Of a DNA stretch of 64,000 nucleotides, positions 18,553-27,780 are shown in pieces. The number at the start of each line of letters is the position of its first letter. Within the stretch, counting starts at the first letter, position 1. Origin of the DNA: Alitabrizicola rongguiensis (lineage in GTDB: Bacteria > Pseudomonadota > Alphaproteobacteria > Rhodobacterales > Rhodobacteraceae); contig NZ_JAKENF010000004.1 of assembly GCF_021491355.1 (NCBI RefSeq), forward strand, positions 248,001 to 312,000, in the 5' to 3' direction. The position numbers were made by a program, and so were the translations under genes. The notes beneath the pieces are model-generated. The model had not been told where the DNA came from. It worked only from the letters and a program-made list of their open reading frames with translations, and searched no databases.

Positions 18553-19896
18553 ATGTCGCGATCGCTGCAAGACCTGACCGAAGCCATGCTGGCCGCCGCA
18601 CGTAAGGCCGGGGCGGATGCCGCCGACGCGCTTGCGGTCGAAGGCACGTCTCTGGCGATCCATCTGCGTCAGGGCAAGCTGGAACAGGCCGAGCGGTCGG
18701 AAGGCGTGGATCTGGGGCTGCGGGTTCTGGTCGGGCGTCGCCAGGCCTGTGTCTCGGTCTCTGACACGTCCGACAGCACGATCACCGAGGTTGCCGCCCG
18801 TGCCGTCGCCATGGCCATGGAAGCCCCGGAGGATCCCTATATCGGGCTTGCCGACCCAGGCGAGATTGCCCGGAGTTGGGATCTGGACGCGCTGGAACTG
18901 GCGGAAGAGGCAGCGGAACCGGGTGCAGCCGCACTTGAGGAGCAGGCGCGGCGCGCCGAAGCGGCCGCTCTTTCCGCTGGCGCGATCACGCAGGTCGAGG
19001 CGGCTGCGGGATACTCGATGCGCCGGATGCATCTTGCGATGACTAACGGCTTCTCGGGCGGCTATGCCCGATCGTCGCACAGCGTTTCGGCCGTGGCCTT
19101 TGTCGGCGAGGGCACGGGGATGGAGCGCGACTGGGCTGCCGAAGGCCGAACCTTCCTCGGCGATCTGCCGGCGCCTGAAGAGATCGGCCGTCTTGCCGGC
19201 GAGCGGGCGCTTGAGCGGTTGGGTGCGCGCAAGCCCGCGACGGGCGCCTATCCGGTCCTATATGACGAGCGCGTTGCCTCTTCGCTGATTGGGCATTTGC
19301 TCGGCGCAGTGAATGGCAGCGCAATCGCGCGTGGTGCGTCCTGGGCGCGCGACCTCCTGGGCCAGCAGGTGCTGCCCAAGGGCCTGTCCGTGATCGAGGA
19401 CCCCTACCGACCACGCATCGGCGCCTCGCGCCCCTTCGACGCGGAAGGCCTCCCGACCCGCCGCCGCGCGATCGTCGATGACGGGGTGCTGACCGGCTGG
19501 ACGCTTGACCTTGCCACTGGGCGGAAGCTGGGGATGCCGAGCACAGCCAGTGCCAGCCGCGGCACCACCGCGCCTCCCTCCCCCGGAACCGGCAACATCG
19601 ACCTCACGCAGGGCAGCGCGAGCCGCGACGACCTGATTGCGGCGATGGGGACGGGACTGCTGGTTACCTCGATGATCGGCTCTTCGATCAACCCGACGAC
19701 GGGGGACTACTCGCGCGGGGCCTCGGGTTTCTGGGTCGAGAACGGCCAGATCGCCTACCCGGTGAACGAGGTGACAGTCGCTGGCAACCTGCGCGACATG
19801 CTGCTGCGGATCACGCCGGCCAATGATGCCCGCGCGCATCTGTCGACCCGCGTGCCGAGCCTGCTCGTCGAGGGACTGACCCTTGCCGGAGCGTGA
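18553..19896 (+). CDS. pmbA: TldD/PmbA family protein (TldE-like)
   Basis: A 447-residue member of the TldD/PmbA family, which forms a heterodimeric peptidase for modified peptides and antitoxins. No HExxH zinc motif is visible, which fits the TldE/PmbA non-catalytic partner rather than TldD. Typical segments are GVDLGLRVLVGRRQACVS, RASWARDLLGQ, GLTGW-like VLTGWTLDLATGRKLG and the C-terminal GDYSRGASGFWVENG. The start at 18553 has an AAGGAGAG ribosome-binding site. It overlaps the following phosphatase gene by 14 bases. Confidence 0.9.
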   Translation: MSRSLQDLTEAMLAAARKAGADAADALAVEGTSLAIHLRQGKLEQAERSEGVDLGLRVLVGRRQACVSVSDTSDSTITEVAARAVAMAMEAPEDPYIGLADPGEIARSWDLDALELAEEAAEPGAAALEEQARRAEAAALSAGAITQVEAAAGYSMRRMHLAMTNGFSGGYARSSHSVSAVAFVGEGTGMERDWAAEGRTFLGDLPAPEEIGRLAGERALERLGARKPATGAYPVLYDERVASSLIGHLLGAVNGSAIARGASWARDLLGQQVLPKGLSVIEDPYRPRIGASRPFDAEGLPTRRRAIVDDGVLTGWTLDLATGRKLGMPSTASASRGTTAPPSPGTGNIDLTQGSASRDDLIAAMGTGLLVTSMIGSSINPTTGDYSRGASGFWVENGQIAYPVNEVTVAGNLRDMLLRITPANDARAHLSTRVPSLLVEGLTLAGA

Positions 19897-20674
19897 CCTT
19901 GCACTTCTGACCGAGGCGGCGCTCAAGGCGGGCGAGATCGCCCTGCGTTTCTGGAAGAAGACGCCGCAGGTCTGGGACAAGGGCGGCGGCAACGATCCGG
20001 TCACTGAGGCCGATCTTGCCGTCAACGACATGCTGGCCAAGACCCTGCGTGCCGCGCGGCCTGACTATGGCTGGCTCTCGGAGGAAACCGAGGACAGTGT
20101 CGCAAGAACCGATGCAGACCATCTGTTTGTCATCGACCCGATCGACGGCACCCGCGCCTTCATCGCAGGCGAGGAAGCCTTTGCCCATTCGCTCGCGGTC
20201 GCCTATCGCGGCAAGGTGACGGCGGCAGTCGTCTACCTGCCGGCGCTCGACCGGCTTTACACGGCCTGTGACCACGGACCTGCCCTGCGGGACGGCGAAC
20301 CTATTCTTGCCAGTCGGCGCGAGGCGTTATCAGGGGCAACGGTCCTGGCCAGCCGCGCAGGTCTCGCGCCCGAGCATTGGCCCGGGGGCGTTCCAGACGT
20401 GCAGCGGGCCTTTCGCACGTCGCTGGCCTACCGGCTCTGCCTTGTGGCCGAGGGGCGCTATGACGCAATGCTGACCCTGCGCGACACCTGGGAATGGGAC
20501 GTGGCCGCAGGGACCCTGATCGCCGAACGCGCCGGTGCCGTCGTCAGCGACCGGGCGGGCGCGAGGCTGAGCTTCAACGCGCGTCATCCACAACTGCCCG
20601 GAGTGGTGGCCGCCGCGCCCGCAGTTCATGGCGCTCTGCTCGACAAGCTGGGCGTCAAGGCCGGGCCAGTCTGA
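19883..20674 (+). CDS. cysQ: Inositol-phosphatase-family 3'(2'),5'-bisphosphate nucleotidase
   Basis: A 263-residue Mg-dependent phosphatase. The metal-binding motifs are EETED near residue 70, the signature DPIDGTRAFIAG, and a C-terminal WEWDVAAGTLIAERAGA. Family members hydrolyse PAP from sulfate assimilation (CysQ) or inositol monophosphate; CysQ is the likelier assignment here but is not certain. The only sensible start is a TTG at 19883 inside the end of pmbA, implying coupled translation. A terminator follows. Confidence 0.85.
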   Translation: MPERDLALLTEAALKAGEIALRFWKKTPQVWDKGGGNDPVTEADLAVNDMLAKTLRAARPDYGWLSEETEDSVARTDADHLFVIDPIDGTRAFIAGEEAFAHSLAVAYRGKVTAAVVYLPALDRLYTACDHGPALRDGEPILASRREALSGATVLASRAGLAPEHWPGGVPDVQRAFRTSLAYRLCLVAEGRYDAMLTLRDTWEWDVAAGTLIAERAGAVVSDRAGARLSFNARHPQLPGVVAAAPAVHGALLDKLGVKAGPV

Positions 20675-20700
20675 GCAACGACGCGGAAGCCTGAAACACC

Positions 20701-20735
20701 GAAGGCCCCGGGTTTCCCTAGGGGCCTTCTTCTTT
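20701..20735 (+). terminator. Intrinsic terminator after pmbA-cysQ
   Basis: Inverted repeat GAAGGCCCC/GGGGCCTTC (20701-20709 and 20721-20729) followed by T-rich TTCTTTC on the plus strand. It lies between convergent cysQ and the helicase gene and may serve both. Confidence 0.83.
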
Positions 20736-20745
20736 CGTCGGATGC

Positions 20746-23130
20746 TCAGCCCTTCGGCCTCTTCGGTGGCACGAACCGCTTGCTGGTGTCCGATGCATCC
20801 GCAGGCGGGCGGCGTGGCGTGTCGGGCTTGCCGTGGCTCTTCATTCCAGCCGAGCGCGACTGTCCGGGCTTGCCGCCATGCGACTTGAACCCGGCGGACT
20901 TGAACGGCGGCTTGCCGTTGCCATCGCCTGCTCCGGCACGCTGCGGCCGCGCATCCGGACCCGCATCGGCCTTGGTCTTCCAGCGCGGTTTGCGGGGCTC
21001 ATCCCCTTCCGCGGCGGGGGCTGCGTCCTTGCGGGCATAGGGTTTCGGCGTGGCGCGATCCGGCTTTGCCCAAGGCTTCGACGGGGCGTCGTCCCGCTTG
21101 GCATAGGGCTTCCGATCGCCATAGGCGCCCTTGGGCGCGGGACGACCGTTACCCTCATCGCGCTTCACATAAGGCTTGCGGGGGGCTTCTGCCGCCTCGC
21201 CGCGCGGCTTGCGGTCACCATCGGGACGCGCCGCGTAAGGAGCGCGGGTTTCGCCGTCGCGTTTCGGATAGGGCTTGCGCTCGGTATCCTCACGCTTCGC
21301 GTAAGGCTTGCGCTCGGCATCCTCGCGTTTGACGTAGGGTTTACGCTCGCTGTCCTCGCGCTTGGTGTAAGGCTTGCGCTCGCTCTCATCGCGCTTGGGA
21401 TAGGGTTTGCGCGGGCGGTCCTCGCGGGCACTTTCGTCGCGCGGCGGACGGCTGTCCTCACCTTCCGGCCGCGGCGGGCGGGGAGCATAGGGCTTGCGCT
21501 CGGTCCTTTCCTCGCGCGGACGACCGCGCGGCGGGGCGTTCAGGTCGGGCTCGCCTTCCATGCGGCGCAGGGTCAGGCCCGGTTCAAGTTCCGTCGAAGC
21601 GGCGAACTGCGCGGCAACAGGGGCCGAGATCTGCACGAAGGTCTCGTCCTGCTGAACCCGGATCGCACCGATGCTTGTGCGGGTGATCCCGCCAGCATCG
21701 CAGATCTTCGGCAGAAGCCAGCGCGCCTCTGCCCGGCCGGTATGGCCGACCGACAGGGTGAACCATACGGCGGGACCGAAATCGGTCTTGGGCCGGGGGG
21801 CGGCAGGCGCAGCAGGCGTCGTCGTATCCGAAAGCTCTTCCGGCGCGGCGCGCCCGATACGCCAGAGCTTCAGGAAAGCCGCAGCAACGCGATCGGCACC
21901 ATGACGCGCCACCAATTCGGCAGCCAGCGCGGCGTCTTCGTCCGACGGCGCCTCGGTCAGCGCGGCGTCCTCCATCAGGCGAACCGCATCGCGCTCGGCC
22001 ACTTCCTCGGCCGAGGGGGCCTTCGCCCATTCCGCCACGACCTTCGCGCCCTGTAGCAGACGGTGGGCCTTGCGGAACTCGGCCGGCGGAACGATCAGCA
22101 CCGACACGCCCTTGGACCCGGCCCGGCCCGTCCGGCCCGAACGGTGCAGCAGCGTCTCGGAGTTCGCCGGCAGATCGGCGTGGATCACCAGCTCCAGCCC
22201 CGGCAGGTCAATGCCGCGCGCGGCGACGTCTGTGGCGATGCACACCCGCGCCCGGCCATCGCGCAGCGCCTGAAGCGCGTGCATCCGCTCTTGCTGGCTC
22301 AGCTCGCCCGACAGCGCCACCACGTTGAAGCCCCGGTTGCCAAGGCGCGCCAGCAAGTGGTTCACGGCCACGCGGGTCTTGCAGAAGATGATCGCCCGCT
22401 CGGCCTCGTAATAGCGCAGGACGTTGAAGATCGCGTGGTCGCGGTCGCGCGAGGCAACGTTCAGCGCGCGATACTCGATATCGGCATGCTGCCGCGCCTC
22501 ACCCTGCGTCTGGAGCCGCAGCGCATCGGTCTGGAAGGTCTGCGCCAGCTTTTCGATATCCGCCGGCACGGTGGCCGAGAACATCAGCGTACGGCGCTCG
22601 GCGGGCGCAGCAGAGAGGATGAATTCCAGATCCTCGGCAAAGCCCAGATCCAGCATCTCGTCGGCCTCGTCCAGCACGACGGCGCGGACCCCCGTGAGGT
22701 CAAGCGAGCCGCGCTCGATATGGTCGCGCAGGCGACCCGGCGTGCCGACGACGATATGGGCGCCCGCGCTCAGCGCGCGGCGTTCGGTGCGATAGTCCAT
22801 CCCGCCGACACAAGTGGCGATCCGCGCCTCGGCCGGTTCGTAGAGCCAGCCGAATTCGCGGGCGACCTGCTGGGCCAGTTCGCGCGTCGGCGCGATCACC
22901 AGCGCCACCGGACGGTCAGCGAAGAGCAGAAGGTCCGAACCCTGCAGCACGTCCGGCGCGATCGACAGCCCGAAGGCCACCGTCTTGCCCGATCCGGTCT
23001 GGGCCGAGACCAGCAGGTCGCGTCCCTCGGCTTCGGGGGTCAGCACGGCCTCTTGCACGGCTGTCAGGGTTTCATAGCCCTTGGCGGAAAGAGCCTCGGC
23101 CAGCGGCCGGGCGATCCGATCGTTCATCAT
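20746..23130 (-). CDS. DEAD-box RNA helicase with long repetitive basic tail
   Basis: A 794-residue ATP-dependent RNA helicase. Core motifs are in order: the Q-motif region TAVQEAVL, Walker A AQTGSGKT, PTRELAQQV, VLDEADEML, MFSATVP, IFCKTRVAVNHL, ATDVAARGIDLP and HRSGRTGRAG. After the core comes a DbpA-like RNA-binding domain (VWFTLSVGHTGRAEARWLLPKICDAGG), then about 280 residues of charged low-complexity sequence including tandem RKPYxKRxDxE units. The DbpA-type domain suggests a role in ribosome assembly or cold-adapted RNA remodelling. The start at 23130 has AAGGA upstream; 23127 is equally possible. Confidence 0.95.
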   Translation of the reverse strand: MMNDRIARPLAEALSAKGYETLTAVQEAVLTPEAEGRDLLVSAQTGSGKTVAFGLSIAPDVLQGSDLLLFADRPVALVIAPTRELAQQVAREFGWLYEPAEARIATCVGGMDYRTERRALSAGAHIVVGTPGRLRDHIERGSLDLTGVRAVVLDEADEMLDLGFAEDLEFILSAAPAERRTLMFSATVPADIEKLAQTFQTDALRLQTQGEARQHADIEYRALNVASRDRDHAIFNVLRYYEAERAIIFCKTRVAVNHLLARLGNRGFNVVALSGELSQQERMHALQALRDGRARVCIATDVAARGIDLPGLELVIHADLPANSETLLHRSGRTGRAGSKGVSVLIVPPAEFRKAHRLLQGAKVVAEWAKAPSAEEVAERDAVRLMEDAALTEAPSDEDAALAAELVARHGADRVAAAFLKLWRIGRAAPEELSDTTTPAAPAAPRPKTDFGPAVWFTLSVGHTGRAEARWLLPKICDAGGITRTSIGAIRVQQDETFVQISAPVAAQFAASTELEPGLTLRRMEGEPDLNAPPRGRPREERTERKPYAPRPPRPEGEDSRPPRDESAREDRPRKPYPKRDESERKPYTKREDSERKPYVKREDAERKPYAKREDTERKPYPKRDGETRAPYAARPDGDRKPRGEAAEAPRKPYVKRDEGNGRPAPKGAYGDRKPYAKRDDAPSKPWAKPDRATPKPYARKDAAPAAEGDEPRKPRWKTKADAGPDARPQRAGAGDGNGKPPFKSAGFKSHGGKPGQSRSAGMKSHGKPDTPRRPPADASDTSKRFVPPKRPKG
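21249..21413 (-). repeat. Five tandem 33-bp coding repeats in the helicase tail
   Basis: Five consecutive 11-residue units of the form RKPYxKRxDxE or RKPYxKREDxE (RKPYPKRDESE, RKPYTKREDSE, RKPYVKREDAE, RKPYAKREDTE, RKPYPKRDGET), with two looser copies further on. Boundaries are approximate. The unit alternates positive and negative charges around an aromatic residue. Confidence 0.85.
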
Positions 23131-23336
23131 GTATCCTTGCCTAGAAAGGGGGTGCAATTCCTGCACCCGACGCCTGGCGCCATTCCCCTTCACGGCCGGG
23201 CCTCCTCGCCCGCCGCCCCGGAAGTCGGAGCCAAGCCGCCCCCGTATCCGAAAGCGGGACGCTTGTATAGGCCCGACCGCCCCTTGCGCCCGCCGCCCGC
23301 CCTGCCATCATTCGCCGACAACAAAAGGAGAGCCCC

Positions 23337-24317
23337 ATGCCCCAGGCCCGCACTGTCATCATCGAGGCCCCTGGCGGCCCCGAGCAGCTGAAGATCGCCC
23401 TTCGCGATGTTCCCGCCCCCGGGCCGGGGCAGATCACAATCCGGCAGGCAGCGGCGGGGCTCAACTTCATCGACGTCTATCAGCGGACGGGTCTGTATGC
23501 CCTGCCCCTGCCTGCCGCGCTTGGAATGGAGGGCGCGGGCACGGTCACGGCCGTAGGTGAGGGCGTGCCCCATCTCAAGGTCGGGGATCGCGTCGCCTAT
23601 GCCGCTCAGCCACCCGGCGCCTATGCTGAGGCGCGGACGATGCCCGCGGGCCAGGTGTGCCGCCTGCCCGATGCGATCACCTTCGACGAAGCCGCAGGGA
23701 TGATGCTCAAGGGACTGACGGTGCAATACCTGTTCCGGCGGACTGTGCCGATCGCGCGGGGGGACACCGTCCTGTTCCATGCTGCCGCGGGTGGTGTCGG
23801 CCTGATTGCCTGCCAATGGGCCAGAAGCGAGGGAATCACCCTGATCGGCACTGCGGGCAGCGACGAGAAATGCCGTCTCGCGATAGAAAACGGCGCGACA
23901 CATTGCATCAACTACTCGACCGAGGATTTCACCGCCCGCGCAAAAGACCTGACAGGTGGCAAGGGGGTGGATGTCGTCATGGACTCGGTCGGCGCATCGA
24001 CCTTCGAGGGGTCTTTGAACTGTCTGCGACCGTTCGGCATGATGATCTCGTTCGGAAGCGCCAGCGGCAAGGTTCCGCCTTTCGATATCCTGACGCTGGC
24101 CGCGAAAGGATCCTTGAAGATTACCCGTCCGACCATCTTCACCCATACCGCCGATCCCGCTGTCTGTCAGGAAATGGCCGCCGACCTGTTCGGCAAGGTC
24201 AGTTCAGGTGCCGTGAAGATCAGCATCGACCAGCGCTTCCCTCTGGAACAGGTGGCCGACGCCCATCGCGCGCTCGAGGCGCGCAAGACAACCGGTTCGA
24301 CGATCCTCACGATGTGA
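23337..24317 (+). CDS. qor: Zinc-free quinone oxidoreductase (Qor-like)
   Basis: A 326-residue medium-chain reductase. The NADPH-binding motif AAAGGVGLIACQWAR is in the centre. The N-terminal catalytic domain has LNFIDVYQRTGLY and ALGMEGAGTVTAVGEG, as in E. coli Qor, and lacks the zinc ligands of alcohol dehydrogenases. The expected reaction is NADPH-dependent one-electron reduction of quinones or reduction of reactive enones. An AAAGGAGAG ribosome-binding site precedes the ATG. It is divergent from the helicase gene. Confidence 0.93.
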   Translation: MPQARTVIIEAPGGPEQLKIALRDVPAPGPGQITIRQAAAGLNFIDVYQRTGLYALPLPAALGMEGAGTVTAVGEGVPHLKVGDRVAYAAQPPGAYAEARTMPAGQVCRLPDAITFDEAAGMMLKGLTVQYLFRRTVPIARGDTVLFHAAAGGVGLIACQWARSEGITLIGTAGSDEKCRLAIENGATHCINYSTEDFTARAKDLTGGKGVDVVMDSVGASTFEGSLNCLRPFGMMISFGSASGKVPPFDILTLAAKGSLKITRPTIFTHTADPAVCQEMAADLFGKVSSGAVKISIDQRFPLEQVADAHRALEARKTTGSTILTM

Positions 24318-24413
24318 CGGCCGGTAAGCATTTCTGCGGCGCGGCGAACTTGACCCCGGGGGCGCAATCATTAGGTTGCGTCCGTCCTTCCGCGGCAAAG
24401 GAGAGCGCGCCCC

Positions 24414-24662
24414 ATGCCCATGCAACGTCTTCACCTCGTCTTTGGCGGCGAGCTTGTCGATCCGACAAAAACTGTCTTCAAGGATGTCTCCAAGATCCAC
24501 ATCGTGGGCATGTATCCCGACTACGCCAGCGCCTTCTCGGCCTGGAAGGCCGAAGCGCAGCGGACCGTCGACAACGCGCATATGCGCTATTTCATTGCCC
24601 ACCTGCACCGGCTGCGCGATGAAGAAAAGCCGGGTTCCTCGACCGAGACTTTCGGGGACTGA
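24414..24662 (+). CDS. DUF4170 family protein
   Basis: An 82-residue cytosolic protein of the DUF4170 family, recognised from RLHLVFGGELVDPTKTVFKD and VGMYPDYASAFSAWKAEAQRTVDNA. Function is unknown, but the gene regularly opens the waaA-lpxK lipopolysaccharide operon in alphaproteobacteria. Here it precedes the Kdo-transferase gene by 12 bases, so a link to Kdo or lipid A assembly is reasonable by context. Confidence 0.9.
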   Translation: MPMQRLHLVFGGELVDPTKTVFKDVSKIHIVGMYPDYASAFSAWKAEAQRTVDNAHMRYFIAHLHRLRDEEKPGSSTETFGD

Positions 24663-24674
24663 TACCGAGAGCAG

Positions 24675-25868
24675 ATGCAGCAGTCGCTCGTTCTGTCGCT
24701 CTATTCCCTGGCGGCTCGCCGCCGGAACGAGCCTCTGCCTGTCTGGCCCGCCCGTCCCGCGGGGCAGCTTGTCTGGCTGCACGCGCCCGGACCCGGATCC
24801 TATCGCGGGCTGCTGGAGCTTGGCCGTCGGCTGCGGGACGAGGACGGCTATCAGGCCGTCCTGACCTCTCCGGAGGAAACCGGCCTGCAGTCGGGCGTGC
24901 CGAACGTCCGGCCCCCACCCGAGATGCCCGCCGCCGTGCGGGCCTTCTTCGATCACTGGCGTCCGGATGTCGCCGTACTTGCGGATGGCGAGTTGCGTCC
25001 GGTTCTTCTGGCCGAGGCGGCGCGGCGCAAGGTTCCGGTGATCATGGTTGACGCTCGCCAGCCCTATTTGCCGGACTCGGCCCCGGGCTGGTGGCCGGGC
25101 CTCGCCCGATCGACTCTGGCGCATGTCGACCGCATCGTGGCCGTCGATGACGCGGCCGCTCGGAGCTTCGAAAGGCTGGGCGCCGAGAGCAGCCGGCTGC
25201 GCGCCGATGGGCGGATGGAAGAGGGATCGAGCGTGCTTCCCTGCCTCGAGGCCGAGCGGGCCGCGCTGGTCCGCCAGTTCGAGACGCGACCTGTCTGGTT
25301 GGCTGCGTCGCTGCCCGAAGCCGAGGAAGCTGCCGTCGTGACCGCACACCGTGCAGCTCTGCGCATGTCGCACAGGCTCCTCCTGATCGTGGTTCCCGAT
25401 CGCGCAGAACGTGCCGAAGAGCTCGCGGAGTCCTTGCGCAAGAACGAGGGATGGACGGTCGCCCTGCGCAATGCCGACGAAGAGCCCGACAACGAGACCG
25501 AGGTATTCGTTGCCTCGACCGCCGAAATGGGCCTGTGGTATCGCCTTGCCCCTATCACCTATCTGGGCGGCAGCCTTTACGGAGCCGGAACGCAGCGTGA
25601 TCCCATGGAACCCGCGGCGCTCGGCTCTGCCATCCTGCATGGTCCGCGAGCAGGCAACTGGACCGGCGCGCATGCCCGCCTGTCAGCGGCCCGGGCAACA
25701 CGGCTGGTGAACTCGCCATCGGATCTGGCCGAGGGCCTGACGGACCTGCTTTCCCCCGATCGCGCGGCGCGGCTTGCCCAAGCCGCCTGGGGGGTGGCGT
25801 CTGCAGGTGCCGAAGTGACCGATCGCGTCCTCATGATGCTGCGCGAAACGTTGGAGAAACGGGCATGA
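24675..25868 (+). CDS. waaA: Kdo transferase (WaaA/KdtA family)
   Basis: A 397-residue GT30-type glycosyltransferase that adds Kdo from CMP-Kdo to the lipid A precursor at the inner membrane. The N-terminal domain shows the family pattern [22 protein letters not shown]. The C-terminal CMP-Kdo domain has [24 protein letters not shown] and [20 protein letters not shown]. It lacks an obvious N-terminal transmembrane anchor. It overlaps lpxK by four bases, matching the alphaproteobacterial DUF4170-waaA-lpxK order. Confidence 0.9.
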   Translation: MQQSLVLSLYSLAARRRNEPLPVWPARPAGQLVWLHAPGPGSYRGLLELGRRLRDEDGYQAVLTSPEETGLQSGVPNVRPPPEMPAAVRAFFDHWRPDVAVLADGELRPVLLAEAARRKVPVIMVDARQPYLPDSAPGWWPGLARSTLAHVDRIVAVDDAAARSFERLGAESSRLRADGRMEEGSSVLPCLEAERAALVRQFETRPVWLAASLPEAEEAAVVTAHRAALRMSHRLLLIVVPDRAERAEELAESLRKNEGWTVALRNADEEPDNETEVFVASTAEMGLWYRLAPITYLGGSLYGAGTQRDPMEPAALGSAILHGPRAGNWTGAHARLSAARATRLVNSPSDLAEGLTDLLSPDRAARLAQAAWGVASAGAEVTDRVLMMLRETLEKRA

Positions 25869-26854
25869 GGGCGCCGAGTTTCTGGTTCACCGCGCCGGAT
25901 CAGCCGACTGCGATGGCACGCTTGCTTGCGCCACTTGGCCGGCTCTACGCGGCGGCGACGGCGCGGCGGATTGCAGAGCCGGGATACCGCGCCGGCATCC
26001 CCGTGATCTGCGTCGGAAACCTGAATGCAGGCGGCACGGGCAAGACACCGACTGCCATCGCTCTGGTCGATCGGCTGATGGCCCGCGGCGCCAGGGTGGC
26101 CATTGTCTCGCGCGGCCATGGCGGCCGCCTGGCCGGCCCGGTCCAGGTTGATCCGCTGCGCCACGGTGCCGCCGATGTCGGCGACGAGCCGCTGCTGCTT
26201 GCCGCCTTCGCCCCAACCTTCGTTTCGCAGGATCGCGCAGCCGGGGTGAAGCAGGCCGAAGCGAACGGAGCGAGCGTGGTCCTGCTTGATGACGGGTTCC
26301 AGAACCCGTCGGTGGTGAAGTCCTTCTCTCTGATCGTTGTCGATGCTGTCATAGGCTTCGGCAACGGCCTGTGCCTTCCGGCGGGACCTCTGCGCGAGCC
26401 GGTCGAGGCGGGGCTGCTGCGGGCCGATGCGGTTTTGTCGATCGGGGGCGAAGCGGCGCAGGCAGGCTTCCGAAGCCTTTGGGGCAGCCGTCTTCGGCAG
26501 CCACATCTGACGGGGCGGCTCGATCCGCTGCAGATGGGCATGGACTGGAAAGGCGAGCGGGTGCTGGCCTTTGCCGGGATAGGCCACCCGGAAAAGTTCT
26601 TTGCGACGCTGCGCGCCGAAGGGGCCGAGGTGGTGCGTGCCGAGGCGCTAGACGATCACCAGCCGCTTGGTGAGGCTCTGATGACCCGGCTCGAGATCGA
26701 GGCCAAGGCCATCGGCGCGCAACTGGTTACCACCGAAAAGGATGCCGTGCGCCTGCCGGCCGGCTTCCGGTCGAAGGTCCTGACCTTGCCGGTCCGTTTG
26801 CGTCTGGACGATTGGTTGCCCCTCGATGAGGCATTCGAGCGGATGGGGCTGTGA
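25865..26854 (+). CDS. lpxK: Tetraacyldisaccharide 4'-kinase
   Basis: A 329-residue inner-membrane-associated kinase of the Raetz lipid A pathway, phosphorylating the 4' position of the disaccharide precursor. It has the P-loop [13 protein letters not shown] (about residues 50-62), [14 protein letters not shown] and the catalytic-region [22 protein letters not shown] is also diagnostic. Its start overlaps the waaA stop. Confidence 0.95.
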   Translation: MRAPSFWFTAPDQPTAMARLLAPLGRLYAAATARRIAEPGYRAGIPVICVGNLNAGGTGKTPTAIALVDRLMARGARVAIVSRGHGGRLAGPVQVDPLRHGAADVGDEPLLLAAFAPTFVSQDRAAGVKQAEANGASVVLLDDGFQNPSVVKSFSLIVVDAVIGFGNGLCLPAGPLREPVEAGLLRADAVLSIGGEAAQAGFRSLWGSRLRQPHLTGRLDPLQMGMDWKGERVLAFAGIGHPEKFFATLRAEGAEVVRAEALDDHQPLGEALMTRLEIEAKAIGAQLVTTEKDAVRLPAGFRSKVLTLPVRLRLDDWLPLDEAFERMGL

Positions 26855-26940
26855 GCGGGAATGCGCGGTGCGAATGTGACGCTCCACGCCCGGCTCGGGC
26901 GTCAATCGACTGTCTGACCACACAGCGATCAAGGTGACCA

Positions 26941-27765
26941 ATGACGTTCCGGACGGCAACGCGACACGAGATGGACCTGATCCTGTCCTGGGCTGCAGAG
27001 GAAGGCTGGAATCCTGGCCTGGAAGATGCGGGGGCCTTCTATGATAGCGATCCTCAAGGCTTCTTCGTTGCGGAAGTGAACGGCGCGCCGGTTGCAGCGA
27101 TCTCGGTCGTCAATCATGACCCGGCCAATGCCTTTCTGGGGCTCTACATCTGCCGCCCCGAATGGCGGGGACAGGGCATCGGCTTTGCCCTTTGGACTCA
27201 CGCTATTCGGCATGCGGGACCGCGCAGCATCGGGCTGGACGGTGTTGCCGCGCAGCAGGCGAATTATGCGAAATCCGGCTTTGCCCTGATCGGCGCAACG
27301 CAAAGGTGGGAAGGTGAGCTTGCCGCCAAAGGCGACGCTGCCGTGCGGATCAGGCGAGACGAGGATCTGCCCCGCCTCTTCGAGCTTGACCGGGTTGCCA
27401 ATGGCTACGACCGTCCGGCCTTCCTGCGGGCATGGCTTGCGCGCGCCGAGACCCGCCAGACCTATGTGCTGTCGGACGGCGTGATCGCCGGTTTCGCCAC
27501 CGCACGCCGTTGCCGCAACGGCTGCAAGATCGGACCCATCATCGCACCCGATTCAGAGACTGCGCTGGTGCTCGCCCGCGCTGCGCTGCACGGGATGGGA
27601 GAGACACAAGCAATCATCGACCTGCCCGAAACGAACGAGGACCTGCGCAGGCGCTTGATGGCAGAGGGCTTCGTCAATAGCTTCACGACGGCCCGCATGG
27701 TGCGAGGCCCAACACCCAAGACGGGGCCGGCCCTGCAGGCGATCGCGACGATGGAACTCGGCTGA
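26941..27765 (+). CDS. GNAT-family N-acetyltransferase, two-domain
   Basis: A 274-residue acetyltransferase. The N-terminal GNAT domain has the acetyl-CoA pyrophosphate loop RPEWRGQGIGFALW near residues 75-88. The C-terminal half resembles the second GNAT-like domain found with it in YitH-type proteins (LDRVANGYDRPAFLRAWL). The acceptor is unknown; small amines or amino acids are typical. It stands alone, 86 bases after lpxK. Confidence 0.88.
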   Translation: MTFRTATRHEMDLILSWAAEEGWNPGLEDAGAFYDSDPQGFFVAEVNGAPVAAISVVNHDPANAFLGLYICRPEWRGQGIGFALWTHAIRHAGPRSIGLDGVAAQQANYAKSGFALIGATQRWEGELAAKGDAAVRIRRDEDLPRLFELDRVANGYDRPAFLRAWLARAETRQTYVLSDGVIAGFATARRCRNGCKIGPIIAPDSETALVLARAALHGMGETQAIIDLPETNEDLRRRLMAEGFVNSFTTARMVRGPTPKTGPALQAIATMELG

Positions 27766-27780
27766 CAGCTGCGGACCGAA

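Noticed and set aside
21249-21413. Regular repeats considered as a CRISPR array
   Set aside because: The repeats are contiguous 33-bp coding units without spacers and lie in frame inside a helicase gene.
20833-23391. Two long plus-strand frames opposite the DEAD-box helicase
   Set aside because: They mirror helicase motifs and the repetitive tail and show no family features.
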